Shown piece by piece: positions 41,155-50,101 of a stretch of 64,000 bases of DNA. Origin of the DNA: Micromonospora cathayae (GTDB lineage: Bacteria; Actinomycetota; Actinomycetes; Mycobacteriales; Micromonosporaceae). Under the pieces are notes generated by a model that searched no databases, was not told the origin of the DNA, and worked only from the letters and a program-made list of their open reading frames with translations. Positions within the stretch are counted from its first letter, which is position 1. Every line of letters starts with the position of its first letter. Where the stretch lies: assembly GCF_028993575.1 (NCBI RefSeq), contig NZ_CP118615.1, forward strand, positions 372,001 through 436,000, read 5' to 3'. Made by a program: the position numbers and the translations under genes.

Positions 41155-41559
41155 TCAGCCGACCGGCTGGGCGACGTTCTGCCGCACCCACTCGACGATC
41201 GACTGGGTGGTCGCCCCCGGGGTGAAGATCTTCGCCACCCCGAGCTGTTCCAGCTCCGGGATGTCGGCGTCCGGGATGATGCCGCCACCGAAGACGACGA
41301 TGTCCCGCGCGTCCCGCTCGGTGAGCAGTTCCAGCACCCGGCGGAAGAGCGTCATGTGCGCGCCGGAGAGCACGGAGAGACCCACCGCGTCGGCGTCCTC
41401 CTGGATGGCGGTCTCCACGATCTGCTCCGGTGTCTGGTGCAGACCGGTGTAGATGACTTCCATGCCGGCGTCACGCAGGGCGCGCGCCACCACCTTGGCG
41501 CCCCGGTCGTGCCCGTCCAGGCCCGGCTTGGCGACGACGACCCGAATTCGAGAGCTCAT
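41155..41559 (-). CDS. Small cobalamin-binding subunit, IcmB-like (acyl-CoA mutase)
   Basis: A 134-residue B12-binding domain protein. The base-off cobalamin motif DxHxxG appears as [11 protein letters not shown], with [10 protein letters not shown] and the [10 protein letters not shown] loop. This is the size of a separate small subunit of isobutyryl- or methylmalonyl-CoA mutase. In Streptomyces the isobutyryl-CoA mutase small subunit gene icmB lies near sucCD, so IcmB is the best guess. No large mutase subunit is in the window. The ATG at 41559 gives the family N terminus ([15 protein letters not shown]). Confidence 0.82.
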   Translation of the reverse strand: MSSRIRVVVAKPGLDGHDRGAKVVARALRDAGMEVIYTGLHQTPEQIVETAIQEDADAVGLSVLSGAHMTLFRRVLELLTERDARDIVVFGGGIIPDADIPELEQLGVAKIFTPGATTQSIVEWVRQNVAQPVG

Positions 41560-41966
41560 CAGCGCACACCTTCCCCAGGCTCCGCGACACGTACCTGAAC
41601 GAACGGTAACCCGAGCCACCCCCGGCGGGAAATCCGGTCGGCGACGCATCGACGGGTGGCGTGCCTCACGCGAGCCCACCACGAGTGACGCCCGAGTGGA
41701 TATCCGCTGCGTAGCGGTCACGGAGAGCGACGAAAAGCCGGTAACGAGGGCGAATGGCAAAGGTTACGAAATCGGGCATCTGCCTCCTGAAGCGGACAAA
41801 ATAAAACGCCAATGTGGCGCTCCGGCTTGTGGGGCGTCCGGGGGTTGGCTACCGTGTCCACGGTTGTCATCAGGTCCACGGACGGGTGACGACGCGGCCA
41901 GCCGGAGTTCATCTCAGCGTCACGGACCCGGCAGACCGCCTCGAAACCCGACAACGGAGGGTGTGC
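41560..41966. other. Divergent regulatory region, B12-binding gene and M23 peptidase
   Basis: About 407 bp with no gene. It is locally AT-richer around 41755-41820 and contains GGTAAC/GGTTACG elements at 41605-41610, 41740-41746 and 41762-41768. Cell-wall hydrolase genes are often under complex control, so the repeats may matter. I looked for a ydaO-type c-di-AMP riboswitch and did not find its conserved core. Confidence 0.4.
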
Positions 41967-42683
41967 GTGCGCCAGCGCCTGTTGGATGAGCCGGATCGAT
42001 ATCGCGGCCGTCGTCGCGTACCGACCCCGCCCCGTAGCCGTTACGCCGCCGTCGTCACCAGCGCCTTCGTCGGCGCCGGGATCGTCGCCCTCGGCGCGGG
42101 CGCGATGCCCGACGCCAAGAGCGTCAGCCCGTCGGTCCTCGACGAGCTCCGCCAGGCGAGCGTCACCAGCCAGGATCTCGCCGACCGGGCCGGCGACGCC
42201 GACCGTGCCACCCGGGACACCACCCGCGCCGCCACCGACGAGGCCGCCGAGCCCGAGGTCTGGCTGCTCCCCCTCCAGGGCTACGAGTTCAACTCCCCGT
42301 ACGGCATGCGCTGGGGGAAGCTGCACACCGGCATCGACCTGGTCGCCCCCGAGGGCACCCCGTACGTCTCGATCCACGACGGCACGGTCACCAAGGCCGG
42401 CTGGTTCGGCGGGTACGGCTACACGGTCATCGTCCAGCACGCCGACGGCAGCGAGGCGATCTACGGCCACTCCTCCCAGCTCAGCGTCAAGGAGGGGCAG
42501 CAGGTCAAGGCGGGCGACCAGCTCGGCCTGGTCGGCAACACCGGCCACTCCTACGGCTCCCACCTGCACCTCGAGGTCCATGTCAAGGGCGAGCCGCTCG
42601 ACCCGGTGCCCTGGCTCGAGAAGCGCGGAGTGGACATCAAGCTGCAAGTCGAGGCAATCTACAGCGACGTAGCGGCATCCTGA
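41967..42683 (+). CDS. Membrane-anchored M23 metallopeptidase (cell-wall hydrolase)
   Basis: A 238-residue LytM/M23 endopeptidase. An N-terminal membrane segment (about 26-46) is followed by a helical linker and the peptidase domain (about 95-215). The zinc ligands are visible in KLHTGIDLVAPEG (His, Asp) and in SHLHLEVHVKG (HxH). It should cut peptidoglycan cross-links on the outside. The GTG at 41967 is chosen because GGAGG lies six bases upstream. A strong terminator follows. Confidence 0.88.
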   Translation: MRQRLLDEPDRYRGRRRVPTPPRSRYAAVVTSAFVGAGIVALGAGAMPDAKSVSPSVLDELRQASVTSQDLADRAGDADRATRDTTRAATDEAAEPEVWLLPLQGYEFNSPYGMRWGKLHTGIDLVAPEGTPYVSIHDGTVTKAGWFGGYGYTVIVQHADGSEAIYGHSSQLSVKEGQQVKAGDQLGLVGNTGHSYGSHLHLEVHVKGEPLDPVPWLEKRGVDIKLQVEAIYSDVAAS

Positions 42684-42701
42684 CTTAGCGCATCGTCCGT
42701 T

Positions 42702-42733
42702 GACCGCCCGGATCACCTGATCCGGGCGGTTTT
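42702..42733 (+). terminator. Rho-independent terminator after the first M23 gene
   Basis: ACCGCCCGGATCA / TGATCCGGGCGGT perfect stem followed by TTTTC, about 20 bp beyond the stop. Confidence 0.9.
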
Positions 42734-42900
42734 CTGTGTCCGCCGCAGCGCCAAAGTGTCCTGCGTCACAGCCGCCGATGTGACCAGCTCCACGCAGGAG
42801 CATGATCACTTATCGGGACGGAAGCCTGCGCAGCGGGACATAACCGGGCAGCCGGGGCCGTCGTCCCGTCCGGCCGGGCACACCCCCGCCCGTTCCTGCC

Positions 42901-42931
42901 CGGGACCTGATCCCAGTATTTCCAGGTCCCG
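42901..42931 (+). promoter_or_regulatory. Leader hairpin before the second M23 gene
   Basis: CGGGACCTG-N13-CAGGTCCCG, a perfect 9-bp stem with a 13-nt AU-richer loop, ending 25 bp before the GTG start. No T-run follows, so it is more likely an RNA structure or operator than a terminator. Confidence 0.4.
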
Positions 42932-42956
42932 TAGCCGACGACTGTGAAGGTCAATC

Positions 42957-43766
42957 GTGCAGGAAGACAGCTTCAGCCAGAACGAGCCCGGCCCCGGCAG
43001 CACCGTGGCGACCTCCCGGGTGGTCCGCCACCGGCGTTCCCGGCGGCCCCGGACCCGGTACCTCGTGACGGGCGCGGCCGCCCTGGTCGGTCTCGGCCTC
43101 GCCGGGGTGACCGCGGTCGTGACCAACCACGACGACTCCCCCGCCCCGGCCACCGTCACCGTCGACGCCGAGGCGCGGGCCGAAGCCGCCGCCCGCGCCG
43201 ACCGGGCCGACCGTCCGCCGGCCAGCGCCCCGGCCACCGCGACCACCCCGGCCCCGAGCCCCACCTCGACCACCCCCGCCCCGGCCAGCCCCACCGCGAA
43301 GCCGAAGGCCACCCGGAAGCCCGTCACCACCCCGAAGCCGACCCGGACCGCCACCAGCAAGCCCAAGGCCGCCTGGGTCGACCCGATGCCCGGCGCGGCC
43401 GTCACGTCCTGCTACGGGCCGCGCTGGGGGGTCCTGCACGCCGGCATCGACCTGGCCCTGCCCGCCGGCACCCCGGTCCGGGCCGCCGCAGCCGGCACGG
43501 TCGTCAAGGCCGGCGACGCCGGCGACGGGTACGGCATCTCCGTCTTCGTCGACCACGGCAGTCACCTGACCCACTACGCCCACCTGAGCGCGGCGACCGT
43601 GTCGGTCGGCGCGAAGGTCGCCGCCGGCACCACCATCGGCCGGGAGGGCTCCACCGGCGACTCCACCGGCCCGCACCTGCACTTCGAGGTGCACCAGGGC
43701 GGCATGTGGAACCAGATCGACCCGGCCCCGTTCATGCGGGCACGCGGGGTCGACCTCGGCTGCTGA
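42957..43766 (+). CDS. Membrane-anchored M23 metallopeptidase with Pro/Thr/Lys linker
   Basis: A 269-residue cell-wall hydrolase. A basic N terminus (RHRRSRRPRTR) leads into one membrane helix (about 35-56), then a long Pro/Thr/Ala/Lys wall-spanning linker (about 75-140). The M23 domain has VLHAGIDLALPAG and GPHLHFEVHQGG as zinc ligands. It is a paralogue of the upstream M23 protein with a different linker. A hairpin follows before convergent pcrA. Confidence 0.9.
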   Translation: MQEDSFSQNEPGPGSTVATSRVVRHRRSRRPRTRYLVTGAAALVGLGLAGVTAVVTNHDDSPAPATVTVDAEARAEAAARADRADRPPASAPATATTPAPSPTSTTPAPASPTAKPKATRKPVTTPKPTRTATSKPKAAWVDPMPGAAVTSCYGPRWGVLHAGIDLALPAGTPVRAAAAGTVVKAGDAGDGYGISVFVDHGSHLTHYAHLSAATVSVGAKVAAGTTIGREGSTGDSTGPHLHFEVHQGGMWNQIDPAPFMRARGVDLGC

Positions 43767-43800
43767 CCGGCTGCCGACCCGACCGGGCCACCGGCGGATC

Positions 43801-43828
43801 CGGGGGTGCCCCGCCCGGGGCACCCCCG
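43801..43828. terminator. Bidirectional terminator between the M23 gene and pcrA
   Basis: Perfect 13-bp arms CGGGGGTGCCCCG / CGGGGCACCCCCG in the 67-bp convergent gap. Confidence 0.75.
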
Positions 43829-43833
43829 CCGTC

Positions 43834-46251
43834 TCAGAGTTTCTCGATCGGGGCGTGCCGGAGCACCAGCCACATCTTCTGGTCACCGAAGTCGATCTGC
43901 GCCCGGGCGCCCGGCCCGTGCCCCTCGACCTGGACCACCCGGCCCAGCCCGTACCGCTGGTGGTTGACCCGGTCGCCGACCGCCACCTTCGGACCCTGGG
44001 GCAGCTCGCTGGCCGTGGTGAGCCGGCTGCCGTCCACGCCGAGCCGCTTGGCGAGCTGTGCCGCCCGGGGCGTACCCCCGGTGAAGCCGCCGCCCCGACC
44101 GGGGCCGAACCGGTCCGGCGCGCCCGCGCGCCCACCGACCCCGCCGCCCCCGCCCGACCAGGAGGTGTACGAGCCCTCGGTCCGCTCCCAGCGGACCAGC
44201 TCGGTCGGCAGCTCCGCCACGAACCGCGACGGCGGGTTGTAGGCCGGCTGCCCCCACGCCGTCCGGGTGACCGCCCGGGACAGGTACAGGCGCTGCCGGG
44301 CCCGGGTGATGCCGACGTACGCGAGCCGCCGTTCCTCCTCCAGCTCCCGGGTGTCGCCGAGGGTGCGCAGGTGCGGGAAGACGCCGTCCTCCAGGCCGGT
44401 GAGAAAGACCACCGGGAACTCCAGGCCCTTGGCGGTGTGCAGGGTCATCAGGGTGACCACGCCCTGATGGTCAGGGTCGTCGGTGGGCACCTGGTCGGCG
44501 TCGGCGACCAGGGCGACCTGCTCCAGGAAACCGGCCAGGGTGGCGTGTTCGCCGTCGGCGCCCAGCGCCTCGATCCGCTCGGTGTACTCGCGGGCCACGC
44601 TGACCAGTTCCTGGAGGTTGTCCACCCGGCCGGCGTCCTGCGGGTCCAGGCTCTCCTCCAGCTCGGTCAGGTAGCCCGAGCGGGTCAGCAGCGCCTCCAG
44701 CACCTCCTCCGGGGTGCCGGTGGCGGCCAGTTCCCGGGCGTCGTCCAGCAGGGCGACGAACTCGGCGATGGCGTTGGCGGCCCGGGTGGAGATGCCCGGG
44801 GCGTCCTTCGCCCGACGCAGCGCGGCCCCGAAGGAGATCCGGTCCCGGCCGGCCAGCGCCTCCAGGCACGCCTCGGCCCGGTCGCCGATACCCCGGCGGG
44901 GGGTGTTCAGGATGCGACGCAGGCTCACCGTGTCGTCGTCGTTGACCACCGCACGCAGGTAGGCCAGCGCGTCCCGGACCTCCTTGCGCTCGTAGAAGCG
45001 CACCCCGCCGACCACCTTGTAGGGCAGACCGACCCGGATGAACACCTCCTCGAAGACCCGGGACTGGGCGTTGGTGCGGTAGAAGACCGCCACGTCGCCG
45101 GGGCGGGTCTCGCCCGCGTCGGTCAGCCGGTCGATCTCCCGGGCCACCCAGTCCGCCTCGGCGTGCTCGGTGTCCGCGACGTACCCGACGATCTGCTCGC
45201 CGGCCCCGGCGTCGCTCCACAGCCGCTTGGGCTTACGGGAGGTGTTCCGGTCGATCACCGCGTTGGCGGCGTTGAGGATGGTCTGGGTGGAGCGGTAGTT
45301 CTGCTCCAGCAGGATCGTCCGGGCGTCGGTGAAGTCCCGTTCGAACTCCAGGATGTTGCGGATCGTGGCGCCCCGGAACGCGTAGATCGACTGGTCGGCG
45401 TCGCCGACCACGCACAGCTCGGCCGGTGCGATCCCCTCGGTGCCGGAGACCAGCTCCTTGATCAGCACGTACTGGGCGTGGTTGGTGTCCTGGTACTCGT
45501 CGACCAGCACGTGCCGGAAGCGGCGGCGGTAGCTCTCCGCGACGTGCGGGTGCGACTGGAGCAGGTGCACCGTCGTCATGATCAGGTCGTCGAAGTCGAG
45601 CGCGTGCGCCTCGCGCAGCCGTCGCTGGTAGAGGGTGTACGCCTCGGCGAGCGCCCGCTCGTTGGGCCCCTTGGCCCGGCCGGCGAACTCCTCCGGGTCG
45701 ACCAGTTCGTTCTTCAGGTTGGACACCTGGGCGGCGAGCCCCCGGGCCGGGTAGCGCTTCGGGTCCAGGTCCAGCTCGCGGGTGACCATCTGCATCAGCC
45801 GACGGGAGTCGTCCGCGTCGTAGATCGAGAAGGTGGACTTCAGGCCGGCGTGCTCGTGCTCGGCCCGCAGGATGCGCACACACGCCGAGTGGAACGTCGA
45901 CACCCACATCAGCCGGGCGCGCGGCCCGACCAGGTGGGCCACCCGTTCCTTCATCTCCCCGGCGGCCTTGTTGGTGAAGGTGATCGCGATGATCTCGCCC
46001 GGGTGCACGTCCCGGGCACCGAGCAGGTAGGCGATCCGGTTGGTCAGCACCCGGGTCTTGCCGGACCCGGCGCCGGCGACGATCAACAGCGGCGACCCGG
46101 CGTGGGTGACCGCCTCCCGCTGCGGCCCGTTCAGCCCGGCGAGGAGGTCCTGCGGATCGGGCCGGGCGGCACCGGAGCCGGCCCGACGGGGCACGGCGGA
46201 CGGGGGCTCCGGAGCGGACTCGGACGGCGGGATTTCGAAGAGAGCATGCAT
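43834..46251 (-). CDS. pcrA: UvrD/PcrA superfamily 1 DNA helicase
   Basis: An 805-residue 3'-5' helicase for repair and plasmid/recombination control. Motif I is VAGAGSGKTRVL, motif II VDEYQDTNHAQ, motif III VGDADQSIYAFRGA, motif IV QNYRSTQTIL, motif V LMTLHTAKGLEFPVV and motif VI AYVGITRARQRLY. The C-terminal RNA-polymerase-binding Tudor-like domain (VGDRVNHQRYGLGRVV) is present. The ATG at 46251 precedes a Pro/Ser-rich head and RDLLAGLNGPQREAV. Confidence 0.96.
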   Translation of the reverse strand: MHALFEIPPSESAPEPPSAVPRRAGSGAARPDPQDLLAGLNGPQREAVTHAGSPLLIVAGAGSGKTRVLTNRIAYLLGARDVHPGEIIAITFTNKAAGEMKERVAHLVGPRARLMWVSTFHSACVRILRAEHEHAGLKSTFSIYDADDSRRLMQMVTRELDLDPKRYPARGLAAQVSNLKNELVDPEEFAGRAKGPNERALAEAYTLYQRRLREAHALDFDDLIMTTVHLLQSHPHVAESYRRRFRHVLVDEYQDTNHAQYVLIKELVSGTEGIAPAELCVVGDADQSIYAFRGATIRNILEFERDFTDARTILLEQNYRSTQTILNAANAVIDRNTSRKPKRLWSDAGAGEQIVGYVADTEHAEADWVAREIDRLTDAGETRPGDVAVFYRTNAQSRVFEEVFIRVGLPYKVVGGVRFYERKEVRDALAYLRAVVNDDDTVSLRRILNTPRRGIGDRAEACLEALAGRDRISFGAALRRAKDAPGISTRAANAIAEFVALLDDARELAATGTPEEVLEALLTRSGYLTELEESLDPQDAGRVDNLQELVSVAREYTERIEALGADGEHATLAGFLEQVALVADADQVPTDDPDHQGVVTLMTLHTAKGLEFPVVFLTGLEDGVFPHLRTLGDTRELEEERRLAYVGITRARQRLYLSRAVTRTAWGQPAYNPPSRFVAELPTELVRWERTEGSYTSWSGGGGGVGGRAGAPDRFGPGRGGGFTGGTPRAAQLAKRLGVDGSRLTTASELPQGPKVAVGDRVNHQRYGLGRVVQVEGHGPGARAQIDFGDQKMWLVLRHAPIEKL

Positions 46252-46374
46252 CGCACGGCGAGTCTATGCCGCCCGACCGACACTCCCACCGACACCCGAC
46301 CCGGCGCCGCCGACCGGCACCGCACGTCAGAAGTAGGCTCGAACAGGGGGAACGCTTGCGTCCCGGGTCGTCGG

Positions 46375-46458
46375 GTGGGCATACTCGACGACGTGTTCGG
46401 TCAGCGCCCCTACTTTTACTACGGCTTCGGGAGTCCGGCAGCCGTGGGTCGCACCTGA
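46375..46458 (+). CDS. Tyr/Phe-rich leader peptide of the chorismate mutase gene
   Basis: A 27-codon frame from GTG 46375 (alternative GTG 46393) to TGA 46458. Its centre reads PYFYYGF, five Tyr/Phe codons within six. It ends 15 bp before a perfect terminator hairpin and 95 bp before the chorismate mutase gene, whose pathway makes Phe and Tyr. Ribosome stalling at Tyr/Phe codons would be the sensing step of classical attenuation. The ribosome-binding site is weak, so translation is not certain. Leader-peptide attenuators are known for other amino-acid operons in actinobacteria. Confidence 0.6.
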   Translation: MGILDDVFGQRPYFYYGFGSPAAVGRT

Positions 46459-46473
46459 TCGACCAGACCTACG

Positions 46474-46507
46474 AAAGCCCCGGGCTCGACGGAGCCCGGG
46501 GCTTTTT
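46474..46507 (+). terminator. Attenuator-type terminator upstream of chorismate mutase
   Basis: Perfect 14-bp stem AAAGCCCCGGGCTC / GAGCCCGGGGCTTT with a GACG loop and a T-run (TTTTTCG). It lies between the Tyr/Phe leader and the gene. GGCTTCG (46423-46429) just after the Tyr codons could pair with CGAAAGCC (46472-46479) with one bulged A, disrupting the 5' arm. Confidence 0.75.
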
Positions 46508-46553
46508 CGTCCCGGGATCCGGGCACCGGGCACCACAGTGCGAGAGGTACCCG

Positions 46554-46901
46554 ATGATGACAGACGTGATGGAGCAGAACGGCGAGCCGGCCCGGACGGA
46601 ACGCTCCGGCGTCCAGGAGCATCCGCTGGACGCGCGGACCGGGACGCAGGAACCGGACGCGGCGGCCCGGATCGTCGCCATCCGGGAACGGATCGACGAG
46701 ATCGACCAGGCGCTGATCGAGCTCTGGCAGGAGCGGGCCAGGCTGTCGCAGCAGGTCGGCAAGACCCGGCTAGCCTCCGGCGGGACACGGCTGGTGCTCT
46801 CCCGCGAGCAGGCCATCCTGGAGCGGTTCCGCACCGCGCTGGGCGCGGACGGCGTCCAGTTGGCGCTCCTGCTGCTGCGCGCCGGCCGCGGACCGCTCTG
46901 A
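46554..46901 (+). CDS. Free-standing AroQ-type chorismate mutase
   Basis: A 115-residue protein. After a polar N-terminal tail (about 1-38) comes the helical AroQ domain: IVAIRERIDEIDQALIELWQ, then ERARLSQQVGKTRL and LVLSREQAILERFR. The Arg and Lys residues of the active site are in the expected places. It converts chorismate to prephenate, the branch to Phe and Tyr. Cytoplasmic, no signal peptide. Two ATG codons in tandem start the frame after GAGAGG. Expression is probably set by the leader/terminator upstream. Confidence 0.88.
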   Translation: MMTDVMEQNGEPARTERSGVQEHPLDARTGTQEPDAAARIVAIRERIDEIDQALIELWQERARLSQQVGKTRLASGGTRLVLSREQAILERFRTALGADGVQLALLLLRAGRGPL

Positions 46902-47045
46902 CCCCGACCGCCGGCCAGGCCGACGCCGGGAGGCGGACACAGATCCGGGGCGCCGGCCGTGTCACGACCGACGCCCCGGATACTGAGGAGGCACTTCCTT
47001 TCACCGCCGGCCGGTACGGGTGGCCGGTCGACGGCGCCTGGCGGG

Positions 47046-48056
47046 CTACTCGACCGCGTGGACCACGTCGCGGGGCTCCGCGAAGTGACACGCGCTCGGG
47101 TGAGCGGAGTTTTCCCGTGCCTCCAGAGCGGGCGGCTGCTCGGCACAGATGTCCTGCGCCTTCCAGCACCGGGTACGGAACCGGCAGCCCGACGGGGGGT
47201 TGGCCGGCGACGGCACGTCGCCGGTGAGCACGATCTGGTCCCGCAGCCCGCGCAGCTTCGGGTCGGGGACCGGCACCGCCGAGAGCAGCGCCTGGGTGTA
47301 CGGGTGGGTGGGCTTGTCGTAGATCTCGTCCTCGGTGCCGATCTCGACGATCTTGCCGAGGTACATCACCGCGACCCGGTCGGCGATGTGCCGCACCACC
47401 GACAGGTCGTGCGCGATGAAGATGTACGACAGCCCCAGCTCGGCCTGGAGCTTCTCCAGCAGGTTGACGACCTGGGCCTGGATCGACACGTCCAGCGCGG
47501 AGACCGGCTCGTCGCAGAGGATGATCTCCGGGTTGAGCGCCAGCGCCCGGGCGATGCCGATGCGCTGCCGCTGGCCGCCGGAGAACTGGTGCGGGTACCG
47601 GTTGACGTGGTCGGGGTTGAGCCCGACCAGGTCGATCAGCTCCTGCACCCGGGCCCGCCGCTTCGCCTTCGGCAGCACGTCCGGGTGCACCTCGAACGGC
47701 TCGCCGATGATGTCGCCGACGGTCATCCGGGGGTTGAGCGAGGTGTACGGGTCCTGCATGACCAGCTGGATGTTGCGCCGGCCCTTGCGTCGCTCGGTCG
47801 CGCCCATCTTGGACATGTTCCGGCCCTGGACGAACAGGTCCCCCGAGGTCGGCGTCTCCAGCCCGACCAGCAGCCGGGCCAGCGTCGACTTGCCGCAGCC
47901 CGACTCGCCGACGATGCCCAGCGTCTCGCCGCGCCGCAGCTCGATGCTGACCCCGTCGACGGCGCGGACCGCGCCGACCTGCTTCTTGAAGACGACGCCC
48001 CGGGTCAGCGGGAAGTGCTTCACCAGGTCACGGGTCTCGAGTACGAGATCACTCAC
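47046..48056 (-). CDS. dppF: Oligopeptide/dipeptide ABC importer ATPase (DppF/OppF type)
   Basis: A 336-residue ATPase. Walker A is [11 protein letters not shown], the signature [13 protein letters not shown] and Walker [13 protein letters not shown]. The C-terminal oligopeptide-transporter extension has the Cys cluster [18 protein letters not shown] plus a later HPSACHF, which in relatives can hold an iron-sulfur cluster. It pairs with the DppD-type ATPase upstream (8-bp overlap). Last gene of the operon. Confidence 0.93.
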   Translation of the reverse strand: MSDLVLETRDLVKHFPLTRGVVFKKQVGAVRAVDGVSIELRRGETLGIVGESGCGKSTLARLLVGLETPTSGDLFVQGRNMSKMGATERRKGRRNIQLVMQDPYTSLNPRMTVGDIIGEPFEVHPDVLPKAKRRARVQELIDLVGLNPDHVNRYPHQFSGGQRQRIGIARALALNPEIILCDEPVSALDVSIQAQVVNLLEKLQAELGLSYIFIAHDLSVVRHIADRVAVMYLGKIVEIGTEDEIYDKPTHPYTQALLSAVPVPDPKLRGLRDQIVLTGDVPSPANPPSGCRFRTRCWKAQDICAEQPPALEARENSAHPSACHFAEPRDVVHAVE

Positions 48057-49095
48057 CGCCCTTGACCTCCTTCCAGAAGTGGCAGGCCGCGGTCCGGTCC
48101 GTCGACACCGTGTACAGCGGTGGCGGCGGGTCGGCCCGGCAGACGTCCTGCGCGTACCGGCACCGCGGGTTGAACGAGCACCCCGGCGGGATGTTCGTCA
48201 ACATCGGCGGCAGGCCCTTGATGGCGCTGAGTTCCTGGCCCTTGAGGTCGAGTCGCGGGATCGACTCCAGCAGACCCTTGGTGTACGGGTGCGCCGGGCT
48301 CTCGTAGATCTCGTTGACCCCGGCCTCCTCGATCACCCGGCCGGCGTACATGACCGAGATCCGGTCCGCCACGTCGGCCACCACGCCCATGTCGTGGGTG
48401 ATCAGCACCAGCGCCATGTTGCGTTCCCGCTGGAGTTCGGCGAGCAGGGTCATGATCTGCGCCTGCACGGTCACGTCCAGCGCGGTGGTCGGCTCGTCGG
48501 CGATCAGCACCTCGGGGTCGAGGGCCAGCGCCATGGCGATCATGACGCGCTGCCGCATACCACCGGAGAACTGGTGCGGGTAGTCGTTCACCCGGTCCTT
48601 CGCCGCCGGGATCTTGACCAGGTCGAGCAGCTCGATCGCGCGCGCCTTGGCGTCCTTGCGGGACATGCCCCGGTGCTTGCGGTACAGCTCACCGAGCTGG
48701 AACCCGACGGTGAAGACCGGGTTCAGCGCGGACAGCGCGTCCTGGAAGATCATGGCGATCTTGTTGGCGCGGACCCGGCGACGCTGCGCCTCGGAGAGCT
48801 TGAGCAGGTCGACGCCCCGGTAGAGGATCTCGCCACCGGTGATGAAGCCGGGCGGCGAGTCCACGATGCCCATGATCGCCTGAGCGGTGACGCTCTTGCC
48901 GCAGCCGGACTCGCCCAGGATGGCCCGGGTCTCGCCGGCCGCGACGTCGAAGCTGACCCCGTTGACCGCGCGGGCGACGCCGTTGCGGGTCCGGAACTCG
49001 ACCTGGAGGTTCTTGACCTGCAACGGCAGGGCGTTGGGGTCGAGACCGGGCAGCGCGTCCATCTTGACGTTGACGTCAGTAGTCATGGTGCTCAC
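48049..49095 (-). CDS. dppD: Oligopeptide/dipeptide ABC importer ATPase (DppD/OppD type)
   Basis: A 348-residue ATPase. Walker A is [11 protein letters not shown], the signature [13 protein letters not shown] and Walker [13 protein letters not shown]. The C-terminal Cys-bearing tail ([17 protein letters not shown], then TAACHFW) is present. The GTG start at 49095 overlaps dppC by 4 bp; an ATG three codons on is also possible. It forms a heterodimer with DppF to energise DppBC. Confidence 0.93.
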   Translation of the reverse strand: MSTMTTDVNVKMDALPGLDPNALPLQVKNLQVEFRTRNGVARAVNGVSFDVAAGETRAILGESGCGKSVTAQAIMGIVDSPPGFITGGEILYRGVDLLKLSEAQRRRVRANKIAMIFQDALSALNPVFTVGFQLGELYRKHRGMSRKDAKARAIELLDLVKIPAAKDRVNDYPHQFSGGMRQRVMIAMALALDPEVLIADEPTTALDVTVQAQIMTLLAELQRERNMALVLITHDMGVVADVADRISVMYAGRVIEEAGVNEIYESPAHPYTKGLLESIPRLDLKGQELSAIKGLPPMLTNIPPGCSFNPRCRYAQDVCRADPPPPLYTVSTDRTAACHFWKEVKGGE

Positions 49096-50036
49096 CGGAA
49101 CTTCGGGTCGAGGGCGTCACGCAGGGCGTCACCCATGAGGATGAAGGACAGCACCGTCCCGACCAACAGCCCGCAGGGGAAGAACAGCAGCCACGGGTCC
49201 TCCAGGAAGTACACCTGGTGGGCGTTGATCATGATGCCCCAGGACTGGGCGGGCGGCTGGAGGCCGACGCCGAGGAAGGTCAGGGTGGCCTCCGCGGCGA
49301 CGAACGAGCCGAGCACGATGGTCGCGTACACCAGCATCGGGGCGATCGCGTTGGGCAGGATGTGCCGGAACATCAGCCGGGTGTTGGTCGCACCCACCGC
49401 CTTCGCCGCGTGCACGTAGTCCAGGTCCTTCGAGGAGATCACGCTGCCCCGGATGATCCGGGCGATGGTGGGCCACCCGAGCGTCACCAGTACCAGGGTG
49501 AGCGTCCCCACGTTCTGCCGCTTGATGACCGTGAGGAACACGATCGCGCCGAGCAGGAACGGCAGCGAGAAGAAGATGTCCATGACCCGCGAGATGATCG
49601 CGTCGACCCAGCCGCCGTAGTAGCCGGCGAGCAGGCCGAGGGTGCCACCGATCAGCACGATGCCGAGGGTGGCGTACACCGCGATCTGCATCGAGGGGCT
49701 GGCCCCGTAGATGGCGTGCGCGTAGTAGTCGCAGCCGAGGATGTCGGTGCCGAACGGGTGCTCCCAGCTCGGGTTCGTCCGGGACCGGTCGGTGTTGCAG
49801 TCCCGGGGATCCTGGCTGGTCCACAGCTTCGGGAAGAGCGCCATGGAGGCGATGACGAGGATGTAGAGCGCCGAGATCATGAAGATCGGGTCGCGGAACA
49901 ACTGCCGACGGGCGTCCGCCCAGAGGCTCGCGCTGCGTTCCTTGCCGCCCTTGTCCGGGTTCGGCGCACCGGCCACCGCGGTCGCGGCCGACGAGTCACC
50001 GCTCATCGCGGTGCCCGCGCTGCTCAGGTCACTCAT
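49092..50036 (-). CDS. dppC: Oligopeptide/dipeptide ABC importer permease (DppC type)
   Basis: A 314-residue permease with the extra N-terminal helix of the DppC group (FMISALYILVIASMALFP). The EAA-loop segment is DYVHAAKAVGATNTRLMFRHILPNAIAPMLV. FGTDILGCDYYAHAIYGA is the usual DppC entry motif. The ATG at 50036 follows GAGGTGTGGAG; the upstream frame extension is not conserved-looking. Confidence 0.93.
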   Translation of the reverse strand: MSDLSSAGTAMSGDSSAATAVAGAPNPDKGGKERSASLWADARRQLFRDPIFMISALYILVIASMALFPKLWTSQDPRDCNTDRSRTNPSWEHPFGTDILGCDYYAHAIYGASPSMQIAVYATLGIVLIGGTLGLLAGYYGGWVDAIISRVMDIFFSLPFLLGAIVFLTVIKRQNVGTLTLVLVTLGWPTIARIIRGSVISSKDLDYVHAAKAVGATNTRLMFRHILPNAIAPMLVYATIVLGSFVAAEATLTFLGVGLQPPAQSWGIMINAHQVYFLEDPWLLFFPCGLLVGTVLSFILMGDALRDALDPKFR

Positions 50037-50101
50037 CTCCACACCTCGTTTCGCTTCGCCCAGCCGTCGCCCGTACGGGCCTGCCGTGTCCCTGCCGCCG
50101 G

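Noticed and set aside
40886..41288. Short minus-strand frames between sucC and the B12-binding gene
   Set aside because: No ribosome-binding site, no hydrophobic or domain signature, and composition follows the noncoding sequence.
41560..41966. Possible ydaO-type c-di-AMP riboswitch upstream of the M23 peptidase
   Set aside because: Such switches often precede cell-wall hydrolase genes, but the conserved GAATCGG-type core and GGGAACC segment are not present here.
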